Part shown: in pieces, positions 9,081 to 16,586 of the stretch | Layout: each line of letters starts with the position of its first letter | Numbering within the stretch: the first letter of the stretch is position 1 | Assembly: GCA_963705835.1 (NCBI GenBank) | Contig: CAVPLC010000076.1 | Coordinates: 95,712 to 159,711, forward strand | From: Palsa-504 sp963705835 | GTDB taxonomy: Bacteria > Actinomycetota > Actinomycetes > Streptosporangiales > Streptosporangiaceae | Reading direction: 5' to 3' | Length of the DNA stretch: 64,000 bases | Made by a program: the position numbers and the translations under genes | The notes under the pieces: model-generated | What the model saw: only the letters and a program-made list of their open reading frames with translations | Database searches by the model: none | What the model was told of the DNA's origin: nothing

Positions 9081-9698
9081 TCACCGGGCGGCGCGGCGCT
9101 GCAGGTCGGCCCAGACCTTGGCGACGCGGCGGTCCAGGTCATCCAGTGAGCCCGAGTTATCGATGACCACGCCGGCGATGGCCAGGCGCTGGTCCCGGCT
9201 GGCCTGGGCGGCGATGCGGGCGCGGGCCTGATCGGGTGTCATGCCGCGCTGGCTGACCAGCCGCTCGACCTGGAGTTCCGGCGGCACGTCGACCACGATG
9301 ACCAGGTCGAAGCCGTCGGCTCGTCGGGACTCGGCCAGCAGCGGCACGTCGTGCACGACGATCAGGTCCTTGCCCGTCCCGGTGCGCTCGGCGGCGGTGC
9401 GCTCGGCGGCGGTCATCCACTCCCGGACCAGGGGATGGGTGATCGCGTTCAGCTTCGCGCGCAGCGCGGGATCGCGGAAGACGATCGCGCCGAGCCGTTC
9501 CCGGTCCAGGGCGCCGTCCGGGCCGAGCATCTCGGGGCCGAAGGCTTCGGCGACCTGAGCCAGCCCGGGCGTGCCCGGGGCGACCACCTCCCGGGCGGCC
9601 ACGTCCGCGTCGATGATCACCGCGCCGTGCGCGGCCAGCCGCCGGGATATCTCGCTCTTGCCGGACCCGATGCCTCCGGTCAGCCCGACCCGCAGCAC
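9081..9698 (-). CDS. coaE: Dephospho-CoA kinase
   Basis: CoaE phosphorylates the 3'-hydroxyl of dephospho-CoA in the last step of CoA synthesis. The 205-residue protein begins with the P-loop LTGGIGSGKS at about residues 5-14 and has DADVAAREVV, the conserved THPLVR and the lid segment SQRGMTPDQARARI. GTG 9698 lies five bases after an AAGGAGGG ribosome site; an ATG at 9737 would overlap the E2 gene and has no such site. In many actinomycetes coaE lies close to rpsA and uvrB. Here a catabolic cassette and an ECF locus separate it from rpsA. Confidence 0.93.
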   Translation of the reverse strand: MLRVGLTGGIGSGKSEISRRLAAHGAVIIDADVAAREVVAPGTPGLAQVAEAFGPEMLGPDGALDRERLGAIVFRDPALRAKLNAITHPLVREWMTAAERTAAERTGTGKDLIVVHDVPLLAESRRADGFDLVIVVDVPPELQVERLVSQRGMTPDQARARIAAQASRDQRLAIAGVVIDNSGSLDDLDRRVAKVWADLQRRAAR

Positions 9699-9711
9699 CA
9701 CACCCTCCTTC

Positions 9712-10965
9712 CTATCCAAGCTCGGCCTCCCAGTCACGGTCCTGCAGCGCGTCGCGGATGAAGGCCAGGAAACGGGATCCGGTGACCCCGTCGAACGCGC
9801 GGTGGTCGTAGCTGAACCCGAGGATCGTCATGTAGTGGACGGCGACCGCGTCACCGACCGCCGTCGGCCGGCGTGACACCACGTTGGTGGACAGGATCGC
9901 GGAGTTGGGCTGGTTGATGATGGGTGCCGAGGCGTAGTCGCCGGCCGGTCCCGGGTTCGTGATCGTGAACGTGGACCCGGCCAGGTCGTCGTGGGTGAGG
10001 CTGCCGGAGGTGGCCTTGTCCGCCACGACTCGGATGGCGCGGGCGAGCCCTCGCACGTTGAGGCCGTCGGCGTCCCTGATCACCGGCACCACCAGGCCCT
10101 GCTCGGCGAGGTCGACCGCGATGCCGAGGTTGACGTAGTGGTGCACGATGCGGGTCTTGGCGGTCATGTCGAGGCTGGCGTTGACGACGGGGAACGCGCG
10201 AAGGGCGTCGCAGGTGGCGCGGGCGATGAAGGGGAGGTAGGTGAGCGACGTGCCTTCCTGCTGGCGGAAGCGCTCCTTGTGTCGGCGCCGGACCTCCTCG
10301 ATGGCCTGCATGTCGACCTCGACCGACGTCCAGACGTGCGGCGCGATCCGCAGCGACTCGATCATGCGCTCGCCGATGACCAGGCGCATGCGGGAGAGCG
10401 GCTCCGCCTGGTCGCGAGGGCCGAGGATGATCGCGGTGGCGGGCGGAGCGGGCGGGGCGGCGGTGGTCGCGGGTGGGGAGGGGTGTGCGATGGCGGCTTC
10501 GATGTCCTCGCGGCGGATGCGGCCGGCGTGGCCGGAGCCCTGGATGGTGCTGAGGTCGATGCCGTGCTTGGCGGCCAGCTGGCGGACGATAGGTGAGAGC
10601 CGGGCGCGGCCGCCGCCGTTCCCTGTTGCCGTAGCGGTTGCCGGGGCCGCTGACTGGGCCGGGGCGGCTGACTGCGCGGGGGCGGCTGGCTGGGTGGGGA
10701 CGGCTGGCTGGGTGGGGACGGCTTCTTCGGGGGGGCCGATGCGGGCCAGTTCGGCGCCGACTTCGGCGGTCTCGCCCTCGGGGACCATGATCTCCAGGAG
10801 GACGCCGCTGAACGGGCTGGGGATCTCGGAGTCGATCTTGTCGGTGGACACCTCGAGGAGGGGATCGTCGAAGCCAACCCGGTCGCCCACGGCGACCAGC
10901 CACCTGGTCACCGTGCCGGTGGTGACGGTCTCGCCGAGCTTGGGCATCTTGAAGACGTCGCTCAT
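9712..10965 (-). CDS. 2-oxoacid dehydrogenase E2, dihydrolipoamide acyltransferase
   Basis: E2 carries the acyl group on lipoyl-lysine and passes it to CoA. The 417-residue protein has one lipoyl domain (residues 1-77, lipoyl Lys43 in STDKIDSE), an Ala/Pro/Gln linker with short repeats (PTQPA and PAQSA types), a peripheral subunit-binding domain near 122-157 (LSPIVRQLAAKHGIDL) and a catalytic domain ending in the active-site motif DHRAFDG. The ATG at 10965 overlaps the E1beta stop by four bases. With E1alpha and E1beta upstream the complex lacks only E3, which is normally shared and encoded elsewhere. A branched-chain or acetoin-type substrate is as likely as pyruvate. Confidence 0.92.
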   Translation of the reverse strand: MSDVFKMPKLGETVTTGTVTRWLVAVGDRVGFDDPLLEVSTDKIDSEIPSPFSGVLLEIMVPEGETAEVGAELARIGPPEEAVPTQPAVPTQPAAPAQSAAPAQSAAPATATATGNGGGRARLSPIVRQLAAKHGIDLSTIQGSGHAGRIRREDIEAAIAHPSPPATTAAPPAPPATAIILGPRDQAEPLSRMRLVIGERMIESLRIAPHVWTSVEVDMQAIEEVRRRHKERFRQQEGTSLTYLPFIARATCDALRAFPVVNASLDMTAKTRIVHHYVNLGIAVDLAEQGLVVPVIRDADGLNVRGLARAIRVVADKATSGSLTHDDLAGSTFTITNPGPAGDYASAPIINQPNSAILSTNVVSRRPTAVGDAVAVHYMTILGFSYDHRAFDGVTGSRFLAFIRDALQDRDWEAELG

Positions 10966-11942
10966 GTGGTCGCCACCCGGCGCAGCGTGGCGATGATCTC
11001 GGGCAGCTGGGGAACGGCCGCGTCCTCCAGCGCCGGACTGGTCGGGATCGGGGTGTTCTTGCCCGCGACGCGGACGACCGGGCCGTCCAGCCGCCAGAAG
11101 CACTCCTCCTGGACCGTGGCGGCGATCTCGGCGCCGTAGCCCAGGCGGCGGGCATCCTCGTGCAGGACCACCGCGCGGGAGGTCTTGTTCACCGACGCGG
11201 CGATCGTCGCGACGTCCAGCGGGACCAGCGTGCGCAGGTCGACCACCTCGACGGAGATGCCGTCTCCGGCCAGCACCTCGGCGGCCTCCAGGCCCTGGTG
11301 CACGCCGACCGAGTAGGTGAGGAGGCTGACCTGGGTGCCTTCCCGGACGACCTTGGCCGACCCGATCGGCACCGGGTCCAGGGACAGCGGCACGGGCGCC
11401 TCGAGCCGCCGGTACAGGTACTTGCTTTCCAGGTAGAGCACCGGGTTGTTGTCGCGGATCGCGCTGATCAACAACCCGGCGGCGTCCTGCGGGGTGGCGG
11501 GCGCGACGATCTTCAGGCCGGGAACGTGACCGAAGTAGGCCTCGACGCTCTGTGAGTGGGTGGGCCCGGCCCGCAGCCGGGCGCCGAACGGCGCCCGGAA
11601 CGTGATCGGGATCGGGTTGCCCGTCCGGTAGTGGTGCCGGGAGCAGTTGTTGATGATCTGGTCGAAGGCGCACGAGATGAAGTCCGCGAACTGGAACTCC
11701 ACCACCGGCCGCAGGCCCATCAGGGCCGCACCGCAGGCCAGCCCGGTGAAGCCGGATTCGGCGATGGGTGCGTCCACCACCCGGCGCGGGCCGAAGCGGT
11801 CAAGGAACCCCTTGGTCGCCTTGAACGCGCCGCCGAACTGTCCGACGTCCTCGCCGATGAGGAAGATGTCCGGGTCGGCGTCCATCTCGCTGCGCAGGGC
11901 CTCGCCGATCGCCTCGATGTAGCTGACGGTCTCAGTCGGCAT
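10962..11942 (-). CDS. 2-oxoacid dehydrogenase E1 component, beta subunit
   Basis: This is the transketolase-fold beta chain of a heterotetrameric E1. The 326-residue protein has LIGEDVGQFGGAFKATKGF near residues 28-46, the conserved DAPIAESGFTG and EFQFADFI, and the C-terminal VVDLRTLVPLD. The ATG at 11942 overlaps the end of the E1alpha gene by 11 bases, and the stop overlaps the E2 start, so the three subunits are tightly coupled. A longer frame starting at 11987 lies inside E1alpha and has no homology at its N terminus. Confidence 0.93.
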   Translation of the reverse strand: MPTETVSYIEAIGEALRSEMDADPDIFLIGEDVGQFGGAFKATKGFLDRFGPRRVVDAPIAESGFTGLACGAALMGLRPVVEFQFADFISCAFDQIINNCSRHHYRTGNPIPITFRAPFGARLRAGPTHSQSVEAYFGHVPGLKIVAPATPQDAAGLLISAIRDNNPVLYLESKYLYRRLEAPVPLSLDPVPIGSAKVVREGTQVSLLTYSVGVHQGLEAAEVLAGDGISVEVVDLRTLVPLDVATIAASVNKTSRAVVLHEDARRLGYGAEIAATVQEECFWRLDGPVVRVAGKNTPIPTSPALEDAAVPQLPEIIATLRRVATT

Positions 11943-12924
11943 AGACCCGGCCCTCCTCGTCGTCCGGCTCGGGCATCGGCATGCCAAGGGCCATGTTCCG
12001 GTGCTCCAGGGCCGTCTGGCGGGCCTGCTCCCTCACCGCCGCCACGCCTTCGGAATCGAGGAAGCCCAGCTCGATCAGGCGGCCGGCGCACTCCTCGACG
12101 GGATCGCGCTTGGCCCACATCTCCTTGACCTCGTCCGGCACGTAGTCGGCGGGGTCGTGCTCGGCGTGACCGTGCATGCGCATCGTGACCGCCTCGATGA
12201 GCGATGGCCCCTCCCCCGCCCGGGCACGGGCGACGGCGCGGGCGGCGGCCTCGTGCACGGCGAACACGTCGATGCCGTCCACCCGCTCACCGGGCATCCC
12301 GTAGGCGGCCGCCTTGCTGGCGAAGTCGGCGGCCGCCGTGGTCAGGCGGTTCGGGGTCGAATAGGCGTACTGGTTGTTTTCCACGATGAACACGCAGGGC
12401 AGGCGCTGGACCCCGGCGAGGTTGAGCGCCTCATGGAAGTCCCCGCGCGAGGTCGCGCCGTCCCCGCAGTAGGCCATGGCCACGCCGTCCGTGCCGCGGT
12501 ACCTCAGCGCGAACGCCGCGCCGGTGGCGATCGGGTAGTTGTTGGGGATGTGGCTGACCGGGTTGATGATGTTGAGGTCGAGCCGGCCGTAGTGCAGCGT
12601 GCCGTCCCGGCCGCCGGTCGGCGAGGTCGCCTTGCCCATGAAGCTGGCCATGACCTCCCAGGGTTCCAGGCCCCGCCACAGGTGCACGCCGAGGTCACGG
12701 TGCAGTGGCGCGACCACGTCGGTGGGGCGCAGCGCCGAGGCGGTGCCCACGGCGATCGCCTCGTGCCAATGCCCGGTGTACAGCGAGCCAAGCAGCTCGC
12801 CCTGCCGGTACATGGTGACCATCCGGTCCTCGACCGCGCGCATGAGCGCCATGACCTCGAACATGCGGACGGCCAGATCTCGTTCGACCGGCGGCGTGGC
12901 TTTGCTGGGGCGCGGGCTAGCCAT
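11932..12924 (-). CDS. 2-oxoacid dehydrogenase E1 component, alpha subunit
   Basis: This thiamine-diphosphate enzyme decarboxylates a 2-oxoacid. The 330-residue protein carries the ThDP motif, beginning GDGATSRGDFHEALNLAG and ending ENNQYAYS, and a His-containing loop, MRMHGHAEHDPADYV. That loop is unlike the loop of classic pyruvate or branched-chain E1alpha and closer to acetoin or uncharacterised E1 groups. AGGAGGAG immediately precedes ATG 12924. It starts a three-gene unit and sits 17 bases after the stop of the decarboxylase-like gene, so all five minus-strand genes from 14515 to 9712 probably form one operon. Confidence 0.92.
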   Translation of the reverse strand: MASPRPSKATPPVERDLAVRMFEVMALMRAVEDRMVTMYRQGELLGSLYTGHWHEAIAVGTASALRPTDVVAPLHRDLGVHLWRGLEPWEVMASFMGKATSPTGGRDGTLHYGRLDLNIINPVSHIPNNYPIATGAAFALRYRGTDGVAMAYCGDGATSRGDFHEALNLAGVQRLPCVFIVENNQYAYSTPNRLTTAAADFASKAAAYGMPGERVDGIDVFAVHEAAARAVARARAGEGPSLIEAVTMRMHGHAEHDPADYVPDEVKEMWAKRDPVEECAGRLIELGFLDSEGVAAVREQARQTALEHRNMALGMPMPEPDDEEGRVYAD

Positions 12925-12941
12925 GCTCCTCCTCTGCGATG

Positions 12942-13721
12942 TCAGCTGTAGACGTCGACCGTGCCGAGCCCGTCGAACTCGGCCGATACGACCGACCCGG
13001 GCCCCATGGGGACCGGAGCGGTCAGGCCGCCCGACAGCACCAGCGATCCGGGTTCCAGGCGCCACTCCTGCGGGGAGAGCTTGTTCACCAGCCAGGCGAC
13101 CGCGGCCGCCGGATGGCCCATGACCGCGCCGCCCGCGGCGGTGGCCACCACCTCGCCCTGGGTGCGCAGCACGCAGCCCAGCAGGCGCAGGTCGCACAGC
13201 TCCGCGGGGACGCGGGCCCGTGGGCCGAGCACGACGCGGCTCCCGCTCGCGTTGTCCGCGATGACGTCGGGCAGCCGGAACCGGAAGTCGTCGTAGCGGG
13301 AATCCAGGACCTCGACCGCGGCCACGACCGCCTCGGTGGCCTCCAGCACGCTGGCGATGGTGGCCGGGGCCCGAAGTTCCCTGCCGATCAGGAAGGCGAT
13401 CTCCGGCTCCACGCGCGGGTGGATGAGCTCGTCCAGAGGCAGCGGCTCTCCGTGCGGATGCACCATGCCGGAGGTCAGCCAGCCGTACAGGGGCTCGTGG
13501 ACACCCATCGCCTCCTGCTTGACCCGGCTGGTGAGGCCGAGCTTGGCGCCGATCAGCCGCTCGCCGTGGTCCAGGCGGTGCTGGACGACCATCCGCTGGG
13601 CCTGGTACCCGGTCCTGGCGTCGAGCCCGGGAGTCTTGGGGTCGGCGTCGGTGAACGGGGCGATGGCCTTGCGAGCCTGCTCCGCCGCGATCAGGGTGTC
13701 GGCGATTGACCGCGGATCCAT
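12942..13721 (-). CDS. 4-oxalocrotonate decarboxylase / 2-oxopent-4-enoate hydratase family protein (DmpH-like)
   Basis: This 259-residue member of the fumarylacetoacetate-hydrolase fold family has GAKLGLTSRVKQEAMGV near residues 58-74, the metal-binding HPRVEPEIAFLIGREL near 102-117 and EVLDSRYDDFRF. The K-L-G-L-T-S pattern is nearer to 4-oxalocrotonate decarboxylase than to the hydratase. The ATG at 13721 shares one base with the stop of the upstream hydratase gene (TGATG). In meta-cleavage pathways DmpH and DmpE form a physical complex, and the paired arrangement here suggests the same. The following aldolase and dehydrogenase of that pathway are absent; a 2-oxoacid dehydrogenase follows instead. 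Confidence 0.82.
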   Translation of the reverse strand: MDPRSIADTLIAAEQARKAIAPFTDADPKTPGLDARTGYQAQRMVVQHRLDHGERLIGAKLGLTSRVKQEAMGVHEPLYGWLTSGMVHPHGEPLPLDELIHPRVEPEIAFLIGRELRAPATIASVLEATEAVVAAVEVLDSRYDDFRFRLPDVIADNASGSRVVLGPRARVPAELCDLRLLGCVLRTQGEVVATAAGGAVMGHPAAAVAWLVNKLSPQEWRLEPGSLVLSGGLTAPVPMGPGSVVSAEFDGLGTVDVYS

Positions 13722-14515
13722 CAGGACCGTCCTGAAGAGAATCGGGCGGTGACCGCGCCGAGGTAGGCGAACTCGGCCCGGAACACGTCGCCCGGCTGGA
13801 CCGCGACCATCCGGTGCAGCGCGCCGGGGATCACGATGTCGTCGCGTTTCAGCGAGGCGCCGAACGTGGCCAGCTTGTTGGCCAGCCAGGCCACGCAGCG
13901 GGCCGGGTTGCCGAGCGCGGCCGCGCCCGCGCCGGAGTCGATCACCGCGCCGTTGCGGGTCATCACCATGCCGCCCAGGCGCAGGTCGAAGTCGGTGACC
14001 GGGGTCAGCTTGCCGCCGACGACCAGCCTGGCCGAGGACGCGTTGTCGGCCACGGTGTCGATCAGAGCGATCTTCCAGTCGGTGATGCGGCTGTCGACGA
14101 TCTCGATCGAGGGCAGCACGCCGGCGATGGCGGCCAGCGCGTTGCTGGTGGTGACCCCAGGGCCGGCCAGGTCCCGGCCGATCAGGAAGGCCATCTCGGC
14201 CTCGACGCGCGGCTGCAGCAGGTCCTCCAGCGCGATCTCGTCGCCGTCCTCGACGAACATGTCGTCCAGGAGCACCCCGAAGTCAGGTTCGCGGACCCCG
14301 AACAGGTCCTGCATGGGCTTGGCGGTCAGGCCCACCTTGCGCCCGCGGATCACCCGGCCGTTGCCGATCCGCCGCTCGATGTTGCGGGACTGGATGGCGT
14401 AGGCGTCCTCGACGTCCAGCTCCGGATGGGCCTCGGTGATCGGGCTGATCGGCGAGCGGCTGATCTCCGCCTGCCAGAGCCGGTCGGCCACTTCCGCCAC
14501 GATGCCGTCAGACAT
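13721..14515 (-). CDS. 2-keto-4-pentenoate hydratase family protein (MhpD/DmpE-like)
   Basis: The 264-residue protein has GRKVGLTAKPMQDLFGV near residues 57-73, QPRVEAEMAFLIGRDL and EIVDSRITDWKI, the metal-binding and active-site segments of 2-hydroxypenta-2,4-dienoate hydratases. I chose ATG 14515 because GGAGA lies nine bases upstream; ATG 14524 abuts that site and is less likely. It is paralogous to the next gene (about 260 residues each, same segments), and the two are joined by a TGATG overlap. It is the first gene of the catabolic operon, divergent from the MaoC gene across 101 bases that must hold both promoters. Confidence 0.85.
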   Translation of the reverse strand: MSDGIVAEVADRLWQAEISRSPISPITEAHPELDVEDAYAIQSRNIERRIGNGRVIRGRKVGLTAKPMQDLFGVREPDFGVLLDDMFVEDGDEIALEDLLQPRVEAEMAFLIGRDLAGPGVTTSNALAAIAGVLPSIEIVDSRITDWKIALIDTVADNASSARLVVGGKLTPVTDFDLRLGGMVMTRNGAVIDSGAGAAALGNPARCVAWLANKLATFGASLKRDDIVIPGALHRMVAVQPGDVFRAEFAYLGAVTARFSSGRS

Positions 14516-14616
14516 GATCGCCATTCTCCGGGGCGGGTCAGCACGTGACAAGGGCCGTCTCGCAGGGCGGAACGCGTGGCGGTATGCTGCACGCCACCGA
14601 TCACCGGGAGGCAGGG

Positions 14617-15072
14617 ATGGCGGAGCGAAACCTCAAACGCGACGAGCTGCGCGACTATGTTGGCCAGCGCCTGGGCGCGAGTTCCTGGCACGAGGTGACG
14701 CAGGATCAGGTCAGCATGTTCGCCGACGCGACCGGCGATCACCAGTGGATTCACACCGATCCGGAGCGGGCGGCGGCAGGCCCGTTCGGCGGCCCGGTCG
14801 CGCACGGCTTCCTGACCCTGTCGCTGGCGCCCATGCTGGTGGCCGAGGTGCTCGCGGTCACCGACGCCTCGGTCACGATCAACTACGGCCTCAACCGGGT
14901 GCGCTTCCCCGCGCCGCTGCCGGTGGGCAGCCGGGTCCGGGCCGACGTCACCTGCGCGGCGGTCGACGAGGTGCCCGGCGGGCTGCAGGCGACGTTCACC
15001 GTGACGTTCGAGCGCGAGGGCGGCGGCAAGCCGGTGTGCGTGGCCGACCTGCTGCTGCGCTATGGCGCGTAG
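14617..15072 (+). CDS. MaoC-like (R)-specific enoyl-CoA hydratase
   Basis: The 151-residue single-hotdog protein carries the hydratase-2 motif FADATGDHQWIHTDPERA near residues 38-55, with catalytic Asp and His, followed by GPFGGPVAHGFLTLSL. Such enzymes hydrate trans-2-enoyl-CoA to (R)-3-hydroxyacyl-CoA. ATG 14617 is preceded by GGGAGG at six bases; the in-frame sequence upstream lacks homology. Its position back to back with the hydratase and 2-oxoacid dehydrogenase operon suggests a role in the same pathway, in which an unsaturated acyl-CoA from E2 would be hydrated. That link is inference. Confidence 0.88.
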   Translation: MAERNLKRDELRDYVGQRLGASSWHEVTQDQVSMFADATGDHQWIHTDPERAAAGPFGGPVAHGFLTLSLAPMLVAEVLAVTDASVTINYGLNRVRFPAPLPVGSRVRADVTCAAVDEVPGGLQATFTVTFEREGGGKPVCVADLLLRYGA

Positions 15073-15081
15073 GACGGGGTA

Positions 15082-15957
15082 CTACGGGCTACTAGGGGTC
15101 AGGTCGCCGCACGATACGCTGCGGTAACGAGCCAGCTCGGGGGCGCGGATGCTGGTCTGCTGCCGCGACACGAGCACCAGGGCCGCGCCTGCCCAGCGGT
15201 ACGTGGTCCTGGTGGCGAGGAACAGGCCGCCGTTTTCGCCGGTATAGCCGTAGGCCACCAGGTCGTGGCCCGGGCCCTCGCAGCTGAACCCGCCGCCCGT
15301 CACGACGTTGCCGCCCACGGCCAGCTCGGCCGGCCTGCCGTACAGGCTCACCTGGCGCAGGTGGCCGTCGACCAGCCGGAAGACGATCCAGAACTGGGCG
15401 CAGCAGCCCCGGCCCACCTGGACGAAGATCTCCCCCTGGCCGTCCCCGGCGGCGTCCGCCCAGCCGATGACGGTCGGTCCGGAGGGCGGCAGGGCGGCCG
15501 CGGACGGCGCCGTGAACGCGACGGTCTGCGCGCCCCACCCGGCGGTGTACGCCACGAGCAGGAAGCTGGTCGTGGTCGCGGCGTCGCCGATGGGCTCGAT
15601 GGCGGCCGTCGCGGCCTGGCCGGCGGGGAGCATCAGCGCTGCCGCGCCCACCGGGGCGTGCGCCGGACGGAGGGAAACCGCCGGGGCGCGCGCCGTGCCG
15701 ACGTATGAGGGGGGCCCGGTCTTTTCCAGACCGTAGCTGACCACGGCCGGGGTGCCGCCCGGGGCCAGCGCGAGGGCGGTCGCACCGCCGCCCGCGATCA
15801 CCGCGGCGGCCAGCAGGAGCGCGCGGGCCCGGCGGGCGGCGCGTCGTCGCCGGGCGGCCAGGCGGATGCGGTCGAGCGTGCCCGGGCGGGCGGTGACCGG
15901 CCGGACGGCGTCATCTAGCAGCCGCGCCAGGCGTTCCGGGCTGAGCGGCGCGGTCAT
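15082..15957 (-). CDS. Single-pass membrane protein, likely partner of the ECF sigma factor
   Basis: I do not recognise a named family. The 291-residue protein has a basic cytoplasmic N terminus of about 44 residues (RLAARRRRAARRARA), one membrane helix near 45-65 and an extracytoplasmic domain of about 225 residues with four Cys (a CC pair, then FSCEGPG and VSCGDL). The ATG at 15957 overlaps the sigma-factor stop by four bases. This arrangement is usual for an anti-sigma factor or sensor encoded with a SigE-family sigma gene. No zinc-binding anti-sigma (H-x3-C-x2-C) motif is visible, so the regulatory role rests on context only. Confidence 0.6.
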   Translation of the reverse strand: MTAPLSPERLARLLDDAVRPVTARPGTLDRIRLAARRRRAARRARALLLAAAVIAGGGATALALAPGGTPAVVSYGLEKTGPPSYVGTARAPAVSLRPAHAPVGAAALMLPAGQAATAAIEPIGDAATTTSFLLVAYTAGWGAQTVAFTAPSAAALPPSGPTVIGWADAAGDGQGEIFVQVGRGCCAQFWIVFRLVDGHLRQVSLYGRPAELAVGGNVVTGGGFSCEGPGHDLVAYGYTGENGGLFLATRTTYRWAGAALVLVSRQQTSIRAPELARYRSVSCGDLTPSSP

Positions 15958-16460
15958 GGCGCCTCCTCCAGGAGCAGCCCCAGCCTGCTCATGGCGCGCG
16001 AGATGTAGCCCTTCACCGCGCCGACGCTGACCCCCATCAGCTCGGCGATCTCGGCCTCGGGCAGGTCAGCCCAATAGCGCAGCACCACGGCCTGTCGCTG
16101 CCGGGCGGGGACCCGGCGCAGCGCGCGGATGACCTCCTGCCTGGAGATGGCCGCGCACGCGCCTTCCTCGGCGCTGGCCGCATCGGGCATAGGCCTCGGC
16201 GCGTTTCGCAGCCGGACCAGCCGCGTGCGCAGCTCGGACCGGGCCAGGTTGACGACCGTCTGGCGGAGGTACGCCAGCGGCATGTTCACCGCGTGGGCGT
16301 CAAGCCTGCGGTGCACACGTATGAACGCCTCCTGGACCACGTCCTCCGCGGCGGCCAGATCGCCGACCAGCAGCAGGGCTAGGCGAAGCAGTTGCTCGTA
16401 GTGTGCGACGTACAAAGCGGTGAAGTCGTCAAGCTCCTGGCTTTGCGACGCGATCATCAT
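15954..16460 (-). CDS. ECF RNA polymerase sigma factor, SigE family (SigE-like group)
   Basis: The 168-residue protein has the sigma-2 region (YVAHYEQLLRLALLLVGD, then AEDVVQEAFIRVHRR) and the sigma-4 helix-turn-helix (LPEAEIAELMGVSVGAVKGY), separated by a linker of about 30 residues. This is the compact ECF architecture common in actinomycetes as the SigE-70 family, distinct from the envelope-stress regulator of that name. Two tandem ATG codons (16460, 16457) begin the gene and the ribosome site is weak. The overlapping membrane protein downstream is the probable regulator. I could not find a matching autoregulatory promoter with good spacing. Confidence 0.88.
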   Translation of the reverse strand: MMIASQSQELDDFTALYVAHYEQLLRLALLLVGDLAAAEDVVQEAFIRVHRRLDAHAVNMPLAYLRQTVVNLARSELRTRLVRLRNAPRPMPDAASAEEGACAAISRQEVIRALRRVPARQRQAVVLRYWADLPEAEIAELMGVSVGAVKGYISRAMSRLGLLLEEAP

Positions 16461-16547
16461 CGACGGCCCGCTCCGGGTGCGCGGCGTGTGGAACGTTTCC
16501 GGCTGTGAGACGTACGGCGGGGCCTAAAGGTTGTTCATAACGCAAAA

Positions 16548-16573
16548 GCGGCACCCACCTTCGTGGGTGCCGC
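16548..16573 (-). terminator. Intrinsic terminator of rpsA
   Basis: A perfect 11-bp stem (GCGGCACCCAC with GTGGGTGCCGC) and a four-base GAAG loop on the minus strand is followed directly by TTTT. It begins 14 bases after the rpsA stop codon, which is classic rho-independent geometry and rare at this GC content. Confidence 0.92.
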
Positions 16574-16586
16574 TCGTGCGCACTGC

